Below, one piece after another: positions 37,703 to 46,309 of a DNA stretch of 64,000 nt. A model generated the notes under the pieces. The model was not told where the DNA came from. It saw only the letters and a list, made by a program, of their open reading frames with translations, and ran no database searches. The stretch is from RAM1 sp050247515 (GTDB lineage Bacteria; Pseudomonadota; Gammaproteobacteria; Burkholderiales; Burkholderiaceae_C): assembly GCA_050247515.1 (NCBI GenBank), contig JBFWUB010000021.1:7921-71920 (forward strand). Reading direction: 5' to 3'. Position 1 is the stretch's first letter. Every line of letters starts with the position of its first letter. Both the position numbers and the translations under genes were made by a program.

Positions 37703-38190
37703 ACCACACGCCCGCGCAGGTGTCGGTGCTGTTTGTGTGCATGGGCAACATCTGCCGCAGCCCCACGGCGCACGGCGTGTTTCGCCACCATGTGCGCCAG
37801 GCCGGGCTGGCCCACGCGGTGCGCGTGGACTCCGCCGGCACCCACAATTACCATCCCGGCGAGCCACCCGATGAACGGTCGCAACGACACGCCGCGCGCC
37901 GCGGCTACGACCTAAGCGACCTGCGCGCGCGCCAGCTGCGCGAAGCAGACTTTGAAACGCACGACCTGATCCTGGTGATGGACTGGGACAACCTGGCCCT
38001 GGTGCAGGCCGAGTGCCCGCCGCAGCACCAGCACAAGGTGCGCAGGTTCACGGAGTTTTGCCAGAGGCTGGACGCCACGGTGGTGCCGGACCCGTATTAC
38101 GGCGGGGCCAAGGGCTTTGACCATGTGCTGGATCTGGTGGAGGATGCTTCGGTGGGGTTGTTGAGGTTTGTGGCCACGCGGGTGGCGTAA
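37699..38190 (+). CDS. Low-molecular-weight protein-tyrosine phosphatase
   Basis: 163 residues. P-loop CMGNICRSP with nucleophile C14 and R20; the general-acid region is VVPDPYYGGAKGFDHVLDLV. Bacterial members control exopolysaccharide kinases or stress responses, but no tyrosine kinase or capsule genes are nearby. Translationally coupled to the MFS gene; last gene before the GC shift leading to the Gabija-like pair. Confidence 0.93.
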   Translation: MNHTPAQVSVLFVCMGNICRSPTAHGVFRHHVRQAGLAHAVRVDSAGTHNYHPGEPPDERSQRHAARRGYDLSDLRARQLREADFETHDLILVMDWDNLALVQAECPPQHQHKVRRFTEFCQRLDATVVPDPYYGGAKGFDHVLDLVEDASVGLLRFVATRVA

Positions 38191-38492
38191 ACTTTCGGCC
38201 CTTTGCAGCGCTTAACTGGATGACCTTAGTGCAGCGGTAGCCGCGGTTCACTTCTATCCTTTGAGCGGCAAGCCCTATCGCTACCATCGAACTGCTGACC
38301 AAGCTACAGTGCTAGAGATAAAGCGGGTGCCGTTTCTAGCCCGCGAACACCCGAGTCGCCTAACAATCGCCTGCCACTCACTAGTCGGCGCATCGCAGTT
38401 TTGCCTTCGGGCAAAGCGGCGTTTCGCCCGCACAATGAAACGGTGCACCTAATCGGGCTGATACATTTTGAAAATCGCACAAGGGAGGCTAC
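38191..38492. other. Gene-free stretch before the defence genes
   Basis: About 300 bases less GC-rich than the DNA to the left. No open frame of interest. A 6-bp hairpin with a TTCG loop (38400-38415) is present without a T-run. GGGAGG lies 8 bases before the ATG of the next gene and is its ribosome site. No flanking direct repeat was seen. Confidence 0.5.
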
Positions 38493-40439
38493 ATGAAACT
38501 CGTCCGACTCCGGCTATCTAATTTTCGATCCTTCGGTCCGGGCCCCACCGTGGTCGAGCTGACTGACATGACGTTCTTGCTCGGACCAAACGGCTCAGGC
38601 AAGACTGCCGTGCTCCAGGCCCTCGCCCGCATGTTCGGCCTTGATCCTGCGCAGCGAAGGATCAAGCGGTCCGACTTTCACGTTCCGGCGAGCGAAGCGC
38701 CGGAGGACGCCCCGGATCAGCGGACCCTTTGGGTCGAAGCGGACTTCGAGTTTCCCGAACTGGAACAGGATGATGCCGACGCGGCGGCACATCCGGCGGT
38801 GCCTGGCAACTTCGCGCATATGCAACTGGTGGCGGCGGAAGGCCCGGCGCAAGTTCGCTTCCGGCTGAAGGCAACCATCGATCAGGACGACGACATTGAA
38901 GAAGGCTTCACGTTCGTCATCAGCGAAGACGAGGAGGGAAATCCAACCGAGGAGAGCCGCGTATCGAAGCAGGACCGTAGTGCCATCCAGGTCCACTACC
39001 TGCCTGCACGTCGCGACCCTGCCGACCACATCTCCTACTCTGCCAACGCATTGCTCGGGCGAGCGCTGCGGTCGGCGGACTGGAGCGCGGAGCGCGAGGA
39101 GGTCAGCACGCTGACGGAGCAGATTGGCGATGAACTCCGCGACAACGCTGCCATCGGCGGAATCGCTACCGCGCTCACCGACCAGTGGGGCAGCTTGCAC
39201 AAGGGAGGCCACTACACAAACCCGTCGGTCTCATTCGGGCGAAACGAGATCGAGAACCTGCTGCGGCATCTGAGCATCGGCTTCACGCCGGGCCATGGGG
39301 AAAACATCGTGGACTTCACGCGACTCAGCGACGGTCAACAGTCCCTGCTCTACGTCTCTCTGGTGCTAGCCATGCACGACATCGGCTGCAAGGTCTTGAA
39401 CGGCGAGCTGGCCGAAGCGTTTGACATCGACAAGCTGCGTCCCGCCGTCTTCACGCTCATCGCCATCGAGGAGCCTGAAAACAGCTTGTCGCCCCACTAT
39501 CTCGGGCGCGTTGTCAGGACGCTAACGACCTTCGCAGAGGGGCAGGACAGTCAGGCTCTGGTAGCTACGCATGCACCGTCGCTCTTGCGCCGGGTACCGC
39601 CGGAGTCGGTCCGGTACCTTCGCCTGAACGAAGAGCGGAGCACCGTCGTCAAGAGCATAGAACTCCCGGAGGACGAGTCAGCACAGAAGTTTGTTCGCGA
39701 AGGCGTCCAAGCCTTCCCAGAGCTTTACTTCTCCCGCATGGTCATCCTGGGCGAAGGTGACAGCGAGCAGATCGTGCTGCCGCGATTGCTGGAGGCCCGA
39801 GGCATCCTCGCCGATGACGCATCCATCTCCGTAGCGCCACTCGGCGGGAGGCACGTCAATCACCTCTGGCGGCTCCTGAACGGACTTGGCATCCCGCATG
39901 TGACGCTGCTGGACCTAGATGTCGCGCGGTATCAGGGCGGATGGGGCCGCATCAGGTACGCCGCCAATCAGCTTCTGAACTATGCCGATGTCGATGGCAA
40001 TGACCTGACGCAGGAAGAGATCGACGACATCCCGAAGTGGAACTCCAACGACGGAATCATTCTTGGCGATCTGGGCTGGATCGCCCGCCTTGAGGCGCTC
40101 GGGGTCTACTTCTCCACGCCGCTCGATCTCGACTTCATGATGATGACGCACTACCCGGCTGCATATCGCGTGGAGGACGACGATCTGGAGGAGCCCGACG
40201 AAGACACGATCAAGGCCGTGCTTGGCAAGAGCCATGACGTGCTTGACGGGCAGTATTCCGACGAGCAGCGAAGCTACTTCGATGCCTACCATCGAAGGTT
40301 CAAGCTCGATAGCAAGCCCACTTCCCATATCCGCGCGATGGCAAACCTAGATGACGACGCGCTCATCGAGGACATGCCTGATGTACTTGACCGTCTGTTC
40401 GATGCGGTCGAGGCCAAGCTCGTAGACTTGCCCGAATGA
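38493..40439 (+). CDS. gajA: OLD-family ATP-dependent nuclease, GajA-like (Gabija)
   Basis: 648 residues. The N-terminus KLVRLRLSNFRSFGP is typical of RecF/OLD ATPases; Walker A is GPNGSGKT (31-38), the ABC signature RLSDGQQS (277-284), Walker B TLIAIEEPEN (321-330) and the switch histidine is in VATHAPSLL (about 357-365). The TOPRIM nuclease part has LGEGDSEQIVLPRLLE (419-434) with E421, and DLD at 474-476. In characterised Gabija systems GajA cleaves DNA when nucleotide pools fall during phage infection. It overlaps the helicase gene by ATGA, the canonical gajA-gajB order. Composition is less GC-rich than flanking genes, suggesting horizontal gain. Confidence 0.88.
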   Translation: MKLVRLRLSNFRSFGPGPTVVELTDMTFLLGPNGSGKTAVLQALARMFGLDPAQRRIKRSDFHVPASEAPEDAPDQRTLWVEADFEFPELEQDDADAAAHPAVPGNFAHMQLVAAEGPAQVRFRLKATIDQDDDIEEGFTFVISEDEEGNPTEESRVSKQDRSAIQVHYLPARRDPADHISYSANALLGRALRSADWSAEREEVSTLTEQIGDELRDNAAIGGIATALTDQWGSLHKGGHYTNPSVSFGRNEIENLLRHLSIGFTPGHGENIVDFTRLSDGQQSLLYVSLVLAMHDIGCKVLNGELAEAFDIDKLRPAVFTLIAIEEPENSLSPHYLGRVVRTLTTFAEGQDSQALVATHAPSLLRRVPPESVRYLRLNEERSTVVKSIELPEDESAQKFVREGVQAFPELYFSRMVILGEGDSEQIVLPRLLEARGILADDASISVAPLGGRHVNHLWRLLNGLGIPHVTLLDLDVARYQGGWGRIRYAANQLLNYADVDGNDLTQEEIDDIPKWNSNDGIILGDLGWIARLEALGVYFSTPLDLDFMMMTHYPAAYRVEDDDLEEPDEDTIKAVLGKSHDVLDGQYSDEQRSYFDAYHRRFKLDSKPTSHIRAMANLDDDALIEDMPDVLDRLFDAVEAKLVDLPE

Positions 40440-42097
40440 TCCGGGTCGAACAATGGTCTCCTGCTGACGGCCTCTCTCTTGAGCCGAACGCGCTCGCGGC
40501 GGCCAAAGAGATCGACCGCAACCTGGCGCTGACCGCTGGTCCAGGCGCAGGCAAGACGGAGATGCTGGCGCAGCGTGCCGACTTCCTGCTGCGCACCGGG
40601 TCGTGCCGATATCCAAAGCGCATCCTGGCGATATCCTTCAAGGTCGACGCCAGTCAGAATCTCAAAGCCCGAGTCCGCAAGCGTTGCGGACCGGAGTTAG
40701 CGGCGCGCTTTGACAGCCAGACGTTCCATGCGTTTGCGAAACGCATCATTGATCGCTTCAGGCAGGTACTAACGGGCAAGGACGCGCTTGATCCGGACTA
40801 CAGCATCGGCCCGCACCGCATCCAGCGGCGATCCATCACTTTCGATGACATGGTGCCGCTCGCGGTTCAAATCGTGGAGTCAAGTCAGATCGCGCGCAAC
40901 GCTATCCGTCAGACCTACAGCCATGTGTTCCTTGATGAGTTTCAGGACTGCACGAATGCGCAGTACGAACTCATCAAGGCTTGCTTTCAGGACACAACTG
41001 TCCTGCTGACAGCGGTTGGCGACACCAAGCAGCGAATCATGGGCTGGGCCGGGGCGCTTGAAGGAATCTTCGAGAGCTTTGCACAAGACTTCGACGCACT
41101 TCCACTTAACCTCTATCAGAACTTTCGGTCGGAACCAAGGTTGCGCCGCATGCAGAACACCATGGTGCGCGTCATGGATCCCCCCGCAGCACTCGATGAC
41201 TCTGACCTTCCCGGCGATGAGGGAGAGATCGAAGTTCTGCGGTTCGGCAACGATGCTGACGAAGCGGATGCCCTCGCAGATTTAGTGCGCGCTTGGATCG
41301 AGGACGAAGGTGTGAATCCTTCTGGGATCGCCGTGCTGGTCAGCAAGCAACAGAACCTTTACTGTCAGAAGCTGCGGGCTGCACTGGATGCAAATGGTGT
41401 GCCCTACCGCGATGAGGATGCAACCCAAAACCTGGCATCGGAGCCGGTTGCGAACCTGATCGTCGATTTCCTTCTCATCGCGGCGGGGCAGCGGCAGCCT
41501 GGCCCATTTCAGCGCCTGCTCGACCTTGTGGTGTTCGGGCGTGGGCTCGATCAGGAGAACGAATATCGCGCGCGATCTCGGTGGAACCGCCACATCGTGG
41601 CCGTCAAACAGCGGCTTTCGGCAGAGGAGGCCGATCTTGCAGACATCGACGACCTACGAACCATAGTCGACGAGCTGCTCGACATTATCGGACGCGATGC
41701 CGTGGTCGGCCTCTCATCGGAGTACGCACAGGGAGACTACCTGCAACAGCAGGTCGACGCGACCATTGCTCGTGCGCATTCATTGTTGGCGGAACGCAAG
41801 GATGCGACGACGGCCCTCGCGTCGTTCTCGGGTGATCGGGCCATGCGAATCATGTCGATCCACAAGAGCAAGGGACTGGAGTACGACACAGTCGTGATGC
41901 TGGGTGTTGAAAGTCAAACGTTCTGGGGTGAGCAGGATGCCGAGCGCTCGGCGTTCTTCGTCGGCATCTCGCGCGCTAAGCGTCGTTTGTACCTGACGGT
42001 TTGCGAGGAAAGAGAACAACCTGAAGGAGCGCGGTACTGGAAGGTTTCCCGGGCGGAGCATGATGAGTTCGTAGGATACGCGACGCCCTACCTATAG
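40436..42097 (+). CDS. gajB: UvrD/Rep-like helicase, GajB-like (Gabija)
   Basis: 553 residues, superfamily 1A helicase. Motif I TAGPGAGKT (33-41), Ia AISFKVDAS, II LDEFQD (166-171), III AVGDTKQRIMGW (193-204), IV LYQNFRSE, V MSIHKSKGLEYDTVVML, VI FVGISRAKRRLYLTV. Slightly longer than the GajB studied in Bacillus, with no extra domain obvious. GajB senses DNA ends and hydrolyses nucleotides, activating or assisting GajA. Translationally coupled to gajA; no third gene follows before the MerR gene. Confidence 0.88.
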   Translation: MIRVEQWSPADGLSLEPNALAAAKEIDRNLALTAGPGAGKTEMLAQRADFLLRTGSCRYPKRILAISFKVDASQNLKARVRKRCGPELAARFDSQTFHAFAKRIIDRFRQVLTGKDALDPDYSIGPHRIQRRSITFDDMVPLAVQIVESSQIARNAIRQTYSHVFLDEFQDCTNAQYELIKACFQDTTVLLTAVGDTKQRIMGWAGALEGIFESFAQDFDALPLNLYQNFRSEPRLRRMQNTMVRVMDPPAALDDSDLPGDEGEIEVLRFGNDADEADALADLVRAWIEDEGVNPSGIAVLVSKQQNLYCQKLRAALDANGVPYRDEDATQNLASEPVANLIVDFLLIAAGQRQPGPFQRLLDLVVFGRGLDQENEYRARSRWNRHIVAVKQRLSAEEADLADIDDLRTIVDELLDIIGRDAVVGLSSEYAQGDYLQQQVDATIARAHSLLAERKDATTALASFSGDRAMRIMSIHKSKGLEYDTVVMLGVESQTFWGEQDAERSAFFVGISRAKRRLYLTVCEEREQPEGARYWKVSRAEHDEFVGYATPYL

Positions 42098-42375
42098 AAG
42101 GGGACGAAAGAAAATTGAGAGTTTCATGTCCCGGCCCAATTGGGTCATCTTTCGACAACATAAAAATTTGCACCAAAGGATCAACCAGTGGGGCCGTAGT
42201 TTTCACTCAGTCACAGTCAGTCAGACGAAATGGAGGTAGTGGCGGCAATCCACTAAGTGTCCGCTCTTGCCAAGGCCGGTCATCAGGTGAGTTGAAGTCG
42301 ACCAGCGGCTTTCAGTCTAGAACCGACCCCCACCGGCCTCTGACCACAGGCCGCCTACTGGCCGTGAGCCGTCAT
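42098..42375. other. Gene-free stretch after the defence genes
   Basis: No gene seen. Contains a 10-bp palindrome CCCAATTGGG (42135-42144) about 40 bases after the helicase stop, without a T-run. Composition rises to the high GC of the host toward the MerR gene. Confidence 0.5.
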
Positions 42376-42798
42376 TCACTTCCCGCTTTCAAGTTTTCTT
42401 CCCACCCCCGCCAACTTCCCCTTCCCCGCCGCCCGCAACAACCGCTTGAACGTCGGGCATTCAAAATGATTCTCCGCCGGGCACACTGCCGCGTGGTGCA
42501 GCCCGTTGCTCAGGGCCTGCAGCTTCTCGATGGTGTCGTCGATCTCCTGCGCCTTGCTGCGCAGCGCGCCGCGGTCGATGCCCTTGCGACCATTGCCCGC
42601 CACCATCTGCCGGATCTCGTCCAGCTTGAAGCCCGCCGCCTGCCCCAGCGCGATGAGTGACAGCCGGTCGATCACCTCCGGCGCAAACGTGCGCCGCAGG
42701 CCCGCGCGGCCGGTGGATTCGATCAGGCCCTTTTCCTCGTAATACCGCAGCGCCGATGCGGGCATGCCGGAGCGTTTGGCCACTTCTGCGATGTCCAT
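42376..42798 (-). CDS. MerR-family transcriptional regulator
   Basis: 140 residues. N-terminal winged helix MDIAEVAKRSGMPASALRYYEEKGL, dimerisation helix EIDDTIEKLQAL, and a C-terminal segment with two cysteines (C106, C114 in AAVCPAENHFECP) that could sense thiol-reactive or redox signals, or bind a metal. It is divergent from the DUF2938-flavodoxin-DUF2798 operon, and the intervening promoter has the 19-bp spacer MerR activators use. No metal-resistance gene is nearby, favouring a redox or electrophile signal. Confidence 0.92.
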   Translation of the reverse strand: MDIAEVAKRSGMPASALRYYEEKGLIESTGRAGLRRTFAPEVIDRLSLIALGQAAGFKLDEIRQMVAGNGRKGIDRGALRSKAQEIDDTIEKLQALSNGLHHAAVCPAENHFECPTFKRLLRAAGKGKLAGVGRKLESGK

Positions 42799-42810
42799 TG
42801 CAAAAACCTC

Positions 42811-42841
42811 TTGACTTCAAGTTGACTTGAACTTGCATAGT
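42811..42841 (+). promoter_or_regulatory. MerR-type promoter with 19-bp spacer and central dyad
   Basis: -35 TTGACT (42811-42816), 19-base spacer, -10 CATAGT (42836-42841). The spacer contains the perfect dyad CAAGTT-N6-AACTTG (42818-42835). Over-long spacers with a central dyad are the hallmark of MerR-activated promoters. It points toward the DUF2938 gene, whose start is 38 bases after the -10. Confidence 0.85.
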
Positions 42842-42878
42842 GACGTCATCGCACTCCAACGTCAACCAAGGACACCGC

Positions 42879-43376
42879 ATGAATATCTCTCTGGACACCG
42901 CCGCACGGGTTGTGTTGATCGGCCTGGGCGCCACCGCCGTCATGGACGGCTGGCTGTTGCTGCTGCAGCGCCTGGGCGTGCCCACGCTGGACTTTTCAAT
43001 GATCGGGCGCTGGGTGGGCCACTGGCGCCACGGCGTCTTCCGGCATGCGGCCATTGCCCAGGCCGCGCCGGTGCGCCACGAGCTGGCGTTGGGCTGGCTG
43101 GTTCATTACGCCACCGGCGTCGGGTTTGCCGCGCTGCTCTTTGCCGTGGCGGGCGCTGGCTGGCTGCACAGCCCCACGCCGGCGCCCGCCATCGCGCTGG
43201 GCATGGCCACGGTGGCCGCGCCCTGGCTGGTGATGCAGCCGGCCATGGGCGCGGGCACGGCAGCGCGCCGCACGCCCACGCCTGCGCGCAACCGCGCCAG
43301 AAGCCTGGCCAACCACACCGTTTTCGGGCTGGGCATGTACCTGGCCGCCGTCTTCACCGCGTGGATCGCGCAGTGA
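42879..43376 (+). CDS. DUF2938 membrane protein
   Basis: 165 residues, about four hydrophobic segments (VVLIGLGATAVMDGWLLLL; ELALGWLVHYATGVGFAALLFAVAGAGWL; ALGMATVAAPWLVMQP; HTVFGLGMYLAAVFTAWIA). It belongs to DUF2938; biochemical function unknown. Start MNISLD follows AAGGAC. First gene under the MerR-type promoter. Confidence 0.85.
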   Translation: MNISLDTAARVVLIGLGATAVMDGWLLLLQRLGVPTLDFSMIGRWVGHWRHGVFRHAAIAQAAPVRHELALGWLVHYATGVGFAALLFAVAGAGWLHSPTPAPAIALGMATVAAPWLVMQPAMGAGTAARRTPTPARNRARSLANHTVFGLGMYLAAVFTAWIAQ

Positions 43377-43417
43377 AGCCGCTTCATCCCCCGATCCATC
43401 CCCAGGAAATCAACATC

Positions 43418-44008
43418 ATGAAAAAACTCGCCATCATTTATCACAGCGGCAACGGCAATACCGCGCAGATCGCCCAGCTCGTCGCCGAAGGCGCGGCCAC
43501 CGTGGCCGGCATCCACGTCACGGTGCTGAAGGCTGAAAACATCACGCCGTCGCCCGAACAACTGCTGGCCTACGACGGCTTCGTGTTCGGCTCGCCCACC
43601 TACCTGGGCGGTGTGTCGGCCCCGTTCAAAGCCTTCATGGACGCCACGGGCCGCCTGTGGAAGTCGCACGCGCTCAAGGGCAAGCTGGCAGCGGGCTTGA
43701 CCGTGTCGGCGCTGCCGTCGGGTGACAAGCAGTCCACGCTGATCTCGATGTTTGTCTTTGCCATGCAGCACGGCATGGTGTGGGTGGGCAACGCCATCCT
43801 GCCCGAGCAGCATGCAGGCGTGCCGTATGACGAGGCGGCGAACCGCCTGGGCTCCTGGGCGGGCCTGATGGCGCAGGCTGGGCACTCCTCGCCCGGTGCA
43901 GGCGCTTTCGCGCCCGGTGACCTGAAGACCGCGCGCATGTTTGGCGCCAACGTGGCCCGCGCGCTGACGTGCGGGGCGTGTGCCGGCGCGGCAGAGGTGG
44001 CACGATGA
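43418..44008 (+). CDS. Flavodoxin-family NAD(P)H:quinone oxidoreductase-like protein
   Basis: 196 residues, WrbA-like. FMN phosphate loop YHSGNGNTAQIAQLVAEGA near the N-terminus, FVFGSPTYLGGVSAPFKAFMD as the isoalloxazine loop, and SALPSGDKQSTLISMF in the third loop. Likely an FMN-dependent quinone or electrophile reductase, consistent with a cysteine-bearing MerR activator. Second gene of the operon; its stop overlaps the next start. Confidence 0.88.
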   Translation: MKKLAIIYHSGNGNTAQIAQLVAEGAATVAGIHVTVLKAENITPSPEQLLAYDGFVFGSPTYLGGVSAPFKAFMDATGRLWKSHALKGKLAAGLTVSALPSGDKQSTLISMFVFAMQHGMVWVGNAILPEQHAGVPYDEAANRLGSWAGLMAQAGHSSPGAGAFAPGDLKTARMFGANVARALTCGACAGAAEVAR

Positions 44009-44241
44009 TCCCCCGCAAATATGAGCAGGTGCTGTTCAGCCTGGTTCTGTCGGGCCTGATGTCGCTGATCCTGTCGGCCTTTTCCACCGCGGCCACGCGG
44101 GGGTTCGTGGGCGGGTTCTTTCACGCATGGCTCACGTCGTGGGCTGCGGCCTGGGCGCTTGCTTTCGCCATCGTTCTGGTCGTCGCGCCGCTGTCGCGCA
44201 AGCTCGTCCAGAAGGTGCTCACCCCCGCCGGTTGCGCTTGA
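44005..44241 (+). CDS. DUF2798 small membrane protein
   Basis: 78 residues, two transmembrane helices (QVLFSLVLSGLMSLILSAFS and AWALAFAIVLVVAPLSRKLV), fitting DUF2798. Start ATG overlaps the flavodoxin stop (ATGA). Function unknown; membrane partner of the MerR-controlled operon by position. Overlaps the convergent minus-strand gene by 23 bases. Confidence 0.85.
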   Translation: MIPRKYEQVLFSLVLSGLMSLILSAFSTAATRGFVGGFFHAWLTSWAAAWALAFAIVLVVAPLSRKLVQKVLTPAGCA

Positions 44242-44533
44242 TCGCCTTGTCCGCCAGCACCGCCACGGCCATGCCGGCCAGCACCAGCAGCGCTGAAATC
44301 ACAAACCCCACCGGCCCCTCGGGCACCAGCGCCGTGGGGTACTGCGGCAACGCTTCGGCCAGTGTCTTCACCATGGGCAGCTTGGCCGCGGCGCGCTCGC
44401 CATTCACCGCCATCAGTTCGGCCCGCGCAAACACCGCGCCCAGGATGGCAATGCTGCCGGCCAGGAACACGGCTTTGCCCAGGACCATCGCGCGCCGGGG
44501 GTGCCGGTCAATCAGTAATTGAAACCATTCCAT
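44219..44533 (-). CDS. Small two-helix membrane protein, function unknown
   Basis: 104 residues: TM1 AMVLGKAVFLAGSIAILGAVF and TM2 GPVGFVISALLVLAGMAVAVLA, with a basic C-terminus (KAIKRNRRG). No family recognised. It starts 17 bases after the kinase stop, so it is probably the last gene of the globin-kinase transcript. Confidence 0.7.
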   Translation of the reverse strand: MEWFQLLIDRHPRRAMVLGKAVFLAGSIAILGAVFARAELMAVNGERAAAKLPMVKTLAEALPQYPTALVPEGPVGFVISALLVLAGMAVAVLADKAIKRNRRG

Positions 44534-44550
44534 GCGGCGACTCTAGCGGA

Positions 44551-45447
44551 TCACTGCGCCTGGAGCTGGCGCTGGTACAGCGCCGCATGCAGCTCGATCG
44601 ATGCGCCTGCGGCCAGCACGTCCAGCCCGCGCAAGGCATCGGCAAAGGCCACCGCCGTGTCAAAGCGGTCGCGCGCGCGCAGGGCCAGCGCGCGGCCCAG
44701 CACCTGGCCCACGGGGCTGGTGGCCAGGCCCGGCGGCAGCCGCAGGGCGCCGCGCGCATGGGCAAAGGCCACGGTGGCAAACGGCCCTTCGGGCACCATG
44801 GGCCAGCCCAGCAGGCATTCGGCCAGCACCAGGCCCATCTGGTACACGTCTGAGGCCGGCGTCACCTCGCCGCTGGCAAAGTATTCCGGCGATGTGTAGC
44901 GCGGCGTGCAGGCCATGCCGCCTTCCTGCGTGACGCGGGATCGCTGCATGTGGTGGGCGATGCCGAAGTCGGTGATGCGCAGGCGCGGCGGCTCCTGCGC
45001 CTGCTGGTCCAGGAACAGGTTGGCGGGCTTGATGTCCTTGTGCACGATGCCGCGGCGGTGCACGGCGTCCAGCCCGTCCAGCGCGTCGCAGAACATCGGG
45101 ATGAACCAGTCGGCCGCGCAGCTGCCGTACTGCTGCAGGTAGGTCGCCATGTCGGCGCCGTTCAGCAGCTCCATTACAAAGAAGGGGCGGCGCGAGCCGG
45201 CGGCCACGCCGAAGTCGAGCACGGCCACCAGGTTGGGGTGGGCCACCTGCGCGGTGGACAGCAGTTCCTGCAGCAGGCGGCGGTCCAGCGTGGTGTCGTC
45301 CAGCGGCTGGTGCAGCACCTTCACGGCCACCAGCTCGCCGGTTTCCAGGTCGTCGGCGGCCACCACGTCAGCCATGCCGCCCACGCCCAGCGTGTGCCGC
45401 ACCAGATAGCGCCCGGCAATCACCGGATCCATGCCGGGGCCGGCCAT
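44551..45447 (-). CDS. Hanks-type Ser/Thr protein kinase
   Basis: 298 residues, a bare kinase domain without transmembrane or PASTA segments. Gly-rich loop LGVGGMADVVAA, ATP lysine K43 in AVKVL, catalytic loop HKDIKPANLF (HRD is HKD, D138), DFG 160-162 and SPEY in place of APE. All catalytic residues needed for activity are present. Upstream by 5 bases lies a DUF4388 protein and before it a globin, so the kinase may be the output of an oxygen- or NO-linked signal; substrate unknown. Confidence 0.9.
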   Translation of the reverse strand: MAGPGMDPVIAGRYLVRHTLGVGGMADVVAADDLETGELVAVKVLHQPLDDTTLDRRLLQELLSTAQVAHPNLVAVLDFGVAAGSRRPFFVMELLNGADMATYLQQYGSCAADWFIPMFCDALDGLDAVHRRGIVHKDIKPANLFLDQQAQEPPRLRITDFGIAHHMQRSRVTQEGGMACTPRYTSPEYFASGEVTPASDVYQMGLVLAECLLGWPMVPEGPFATVAFAHARGALRLPPGLATSPVGQVLGRALALRARDRFDTAVAFADALRGLDVLAAGASIELHAALYQRQLQAQ

Positions 45448-45452
45448 GCGCG

Positions 45453-46292
45453 TCAGCGCAGCGCTTTGACGGCCAGTGCCACCACCGCCACCAGCAGCAC
45501 CACCAGCCCCGCGGCCATGGCCACCAGCACGCCGCGCACGCCGCCCCCATCGGCCGGCGGCGCCTTGGCCGCGGCATTGCGCTCGTGGTGGGCCAGCGCG
45601 GCGCGCAGCTCGGCGGCCACCAGCGGCGGCAGCGACTGCAGCCGCCCGTCCAGCGTGTTCAGCGTCTGGCCCTGGGCCTGCACCTGGGCCTGCATCTGCG
45701 CCAGCGCCGCGGCGACTTCCTCGCGCACGATGGGCCGCAGCTGCGCGGCCACGGCCTTGCCCAGTACTTCGGGTGACGCCTGCGACGGCGGGAACGGGAA
45801 CGGGCCGGACGCACCGCCGCGCGGCCCGGTGGGGGCTGGCATCTGGGGCGCTGCCTGCGGGCCGGCCTGGGGCGCGGGCATGTCGCGCAGCCGCAGCGTG
45901 GCGTCGGTGCCGGCGCCGCCCTGCCCCATGGATTTCACGCGGTCATAGACTTCCTGCAGCCGGCAGCGCGGCATGGGGAACGGGCCGGTGGGTTCGGTGT
46001 GATACACGGCAAACGACAGGCCCGAGCCCTGCACCGCCGTGCCAAACAGCGCCTTGAACACGTTGTCGGGGTCGGACGAGGTGGGCATGCGCGCCTCCAG
46101 CACCTGGCCGGCCTTGAGCAACACCTCGCTGAAGGCGACCTCGCCGCGGCGGATCAGCAGGCGCAGGCACTGGCGGCTCAGGCCCAGCACCTGGACCACG
46201 TCGTCAAAGGAAAAATCGTCAAAGGTGCCGGCCATGATCTGCACGTCATTGGCGCCGAAACCGGTGGGAACAAAAGCGGCCTGGTGTTGCAT
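45453..46292 (-). CDS. DUF4388 (PATAN-like) protein with C-terminal anchor
   Basis: 279 residues. The first 110 resemble DUF4388: DFSFDDVVQVLGLSRQ, then IRRGEVAFSEVLLKAGQVLEA. The middle is Pro/Gly/Gln-rich, followed by a predicted coiled coil (VREEVAAALAQMQAQVQAQG), and the C-terminus is a transmembrane helix (VLVAMAAGLVVLLVAVVALAV). DUF4388 domains are signalling modules often linked to two-component or kinase systems. Start at ATG 46292, 17 bases after the globin stop. Confidence 0.78.
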   Translation of the reverse strand: MQHQAAFVPTGFGANDVQIMAGTFDDFSFDDVVQVLGLSRQCLRLLIRRGEVAFSEVLLKAGQVLEARMPTSSDPDNVFKALFGTAVQGSGLSFAVYHTEPTGPFPMPRCRLQEVYDRVKSMGQGGAGTDATLRLRDMPAPQAGPQAAPQMPAPTGPRGGASGPFPFPPSQASPEVLGKAVAAQLRPIVREEVAAALAQMQAQVQAQGQTLNTLDGRLQSLPPLVAAELRAALAHHERNAAAKAPPADGGGVRGVLVAMAAGLVVLLVAVVALAVKALR

Positions 46293-46309
46293 GGTGGTGT
46301 CCCGGCCCT

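Noticed and set aside
38399..38416. TTCG-loop hairpin as terminator of the phosphatase operon
   Set aside because: About 210 bases after the stop, 6-bp stem and no T-run on either strand.
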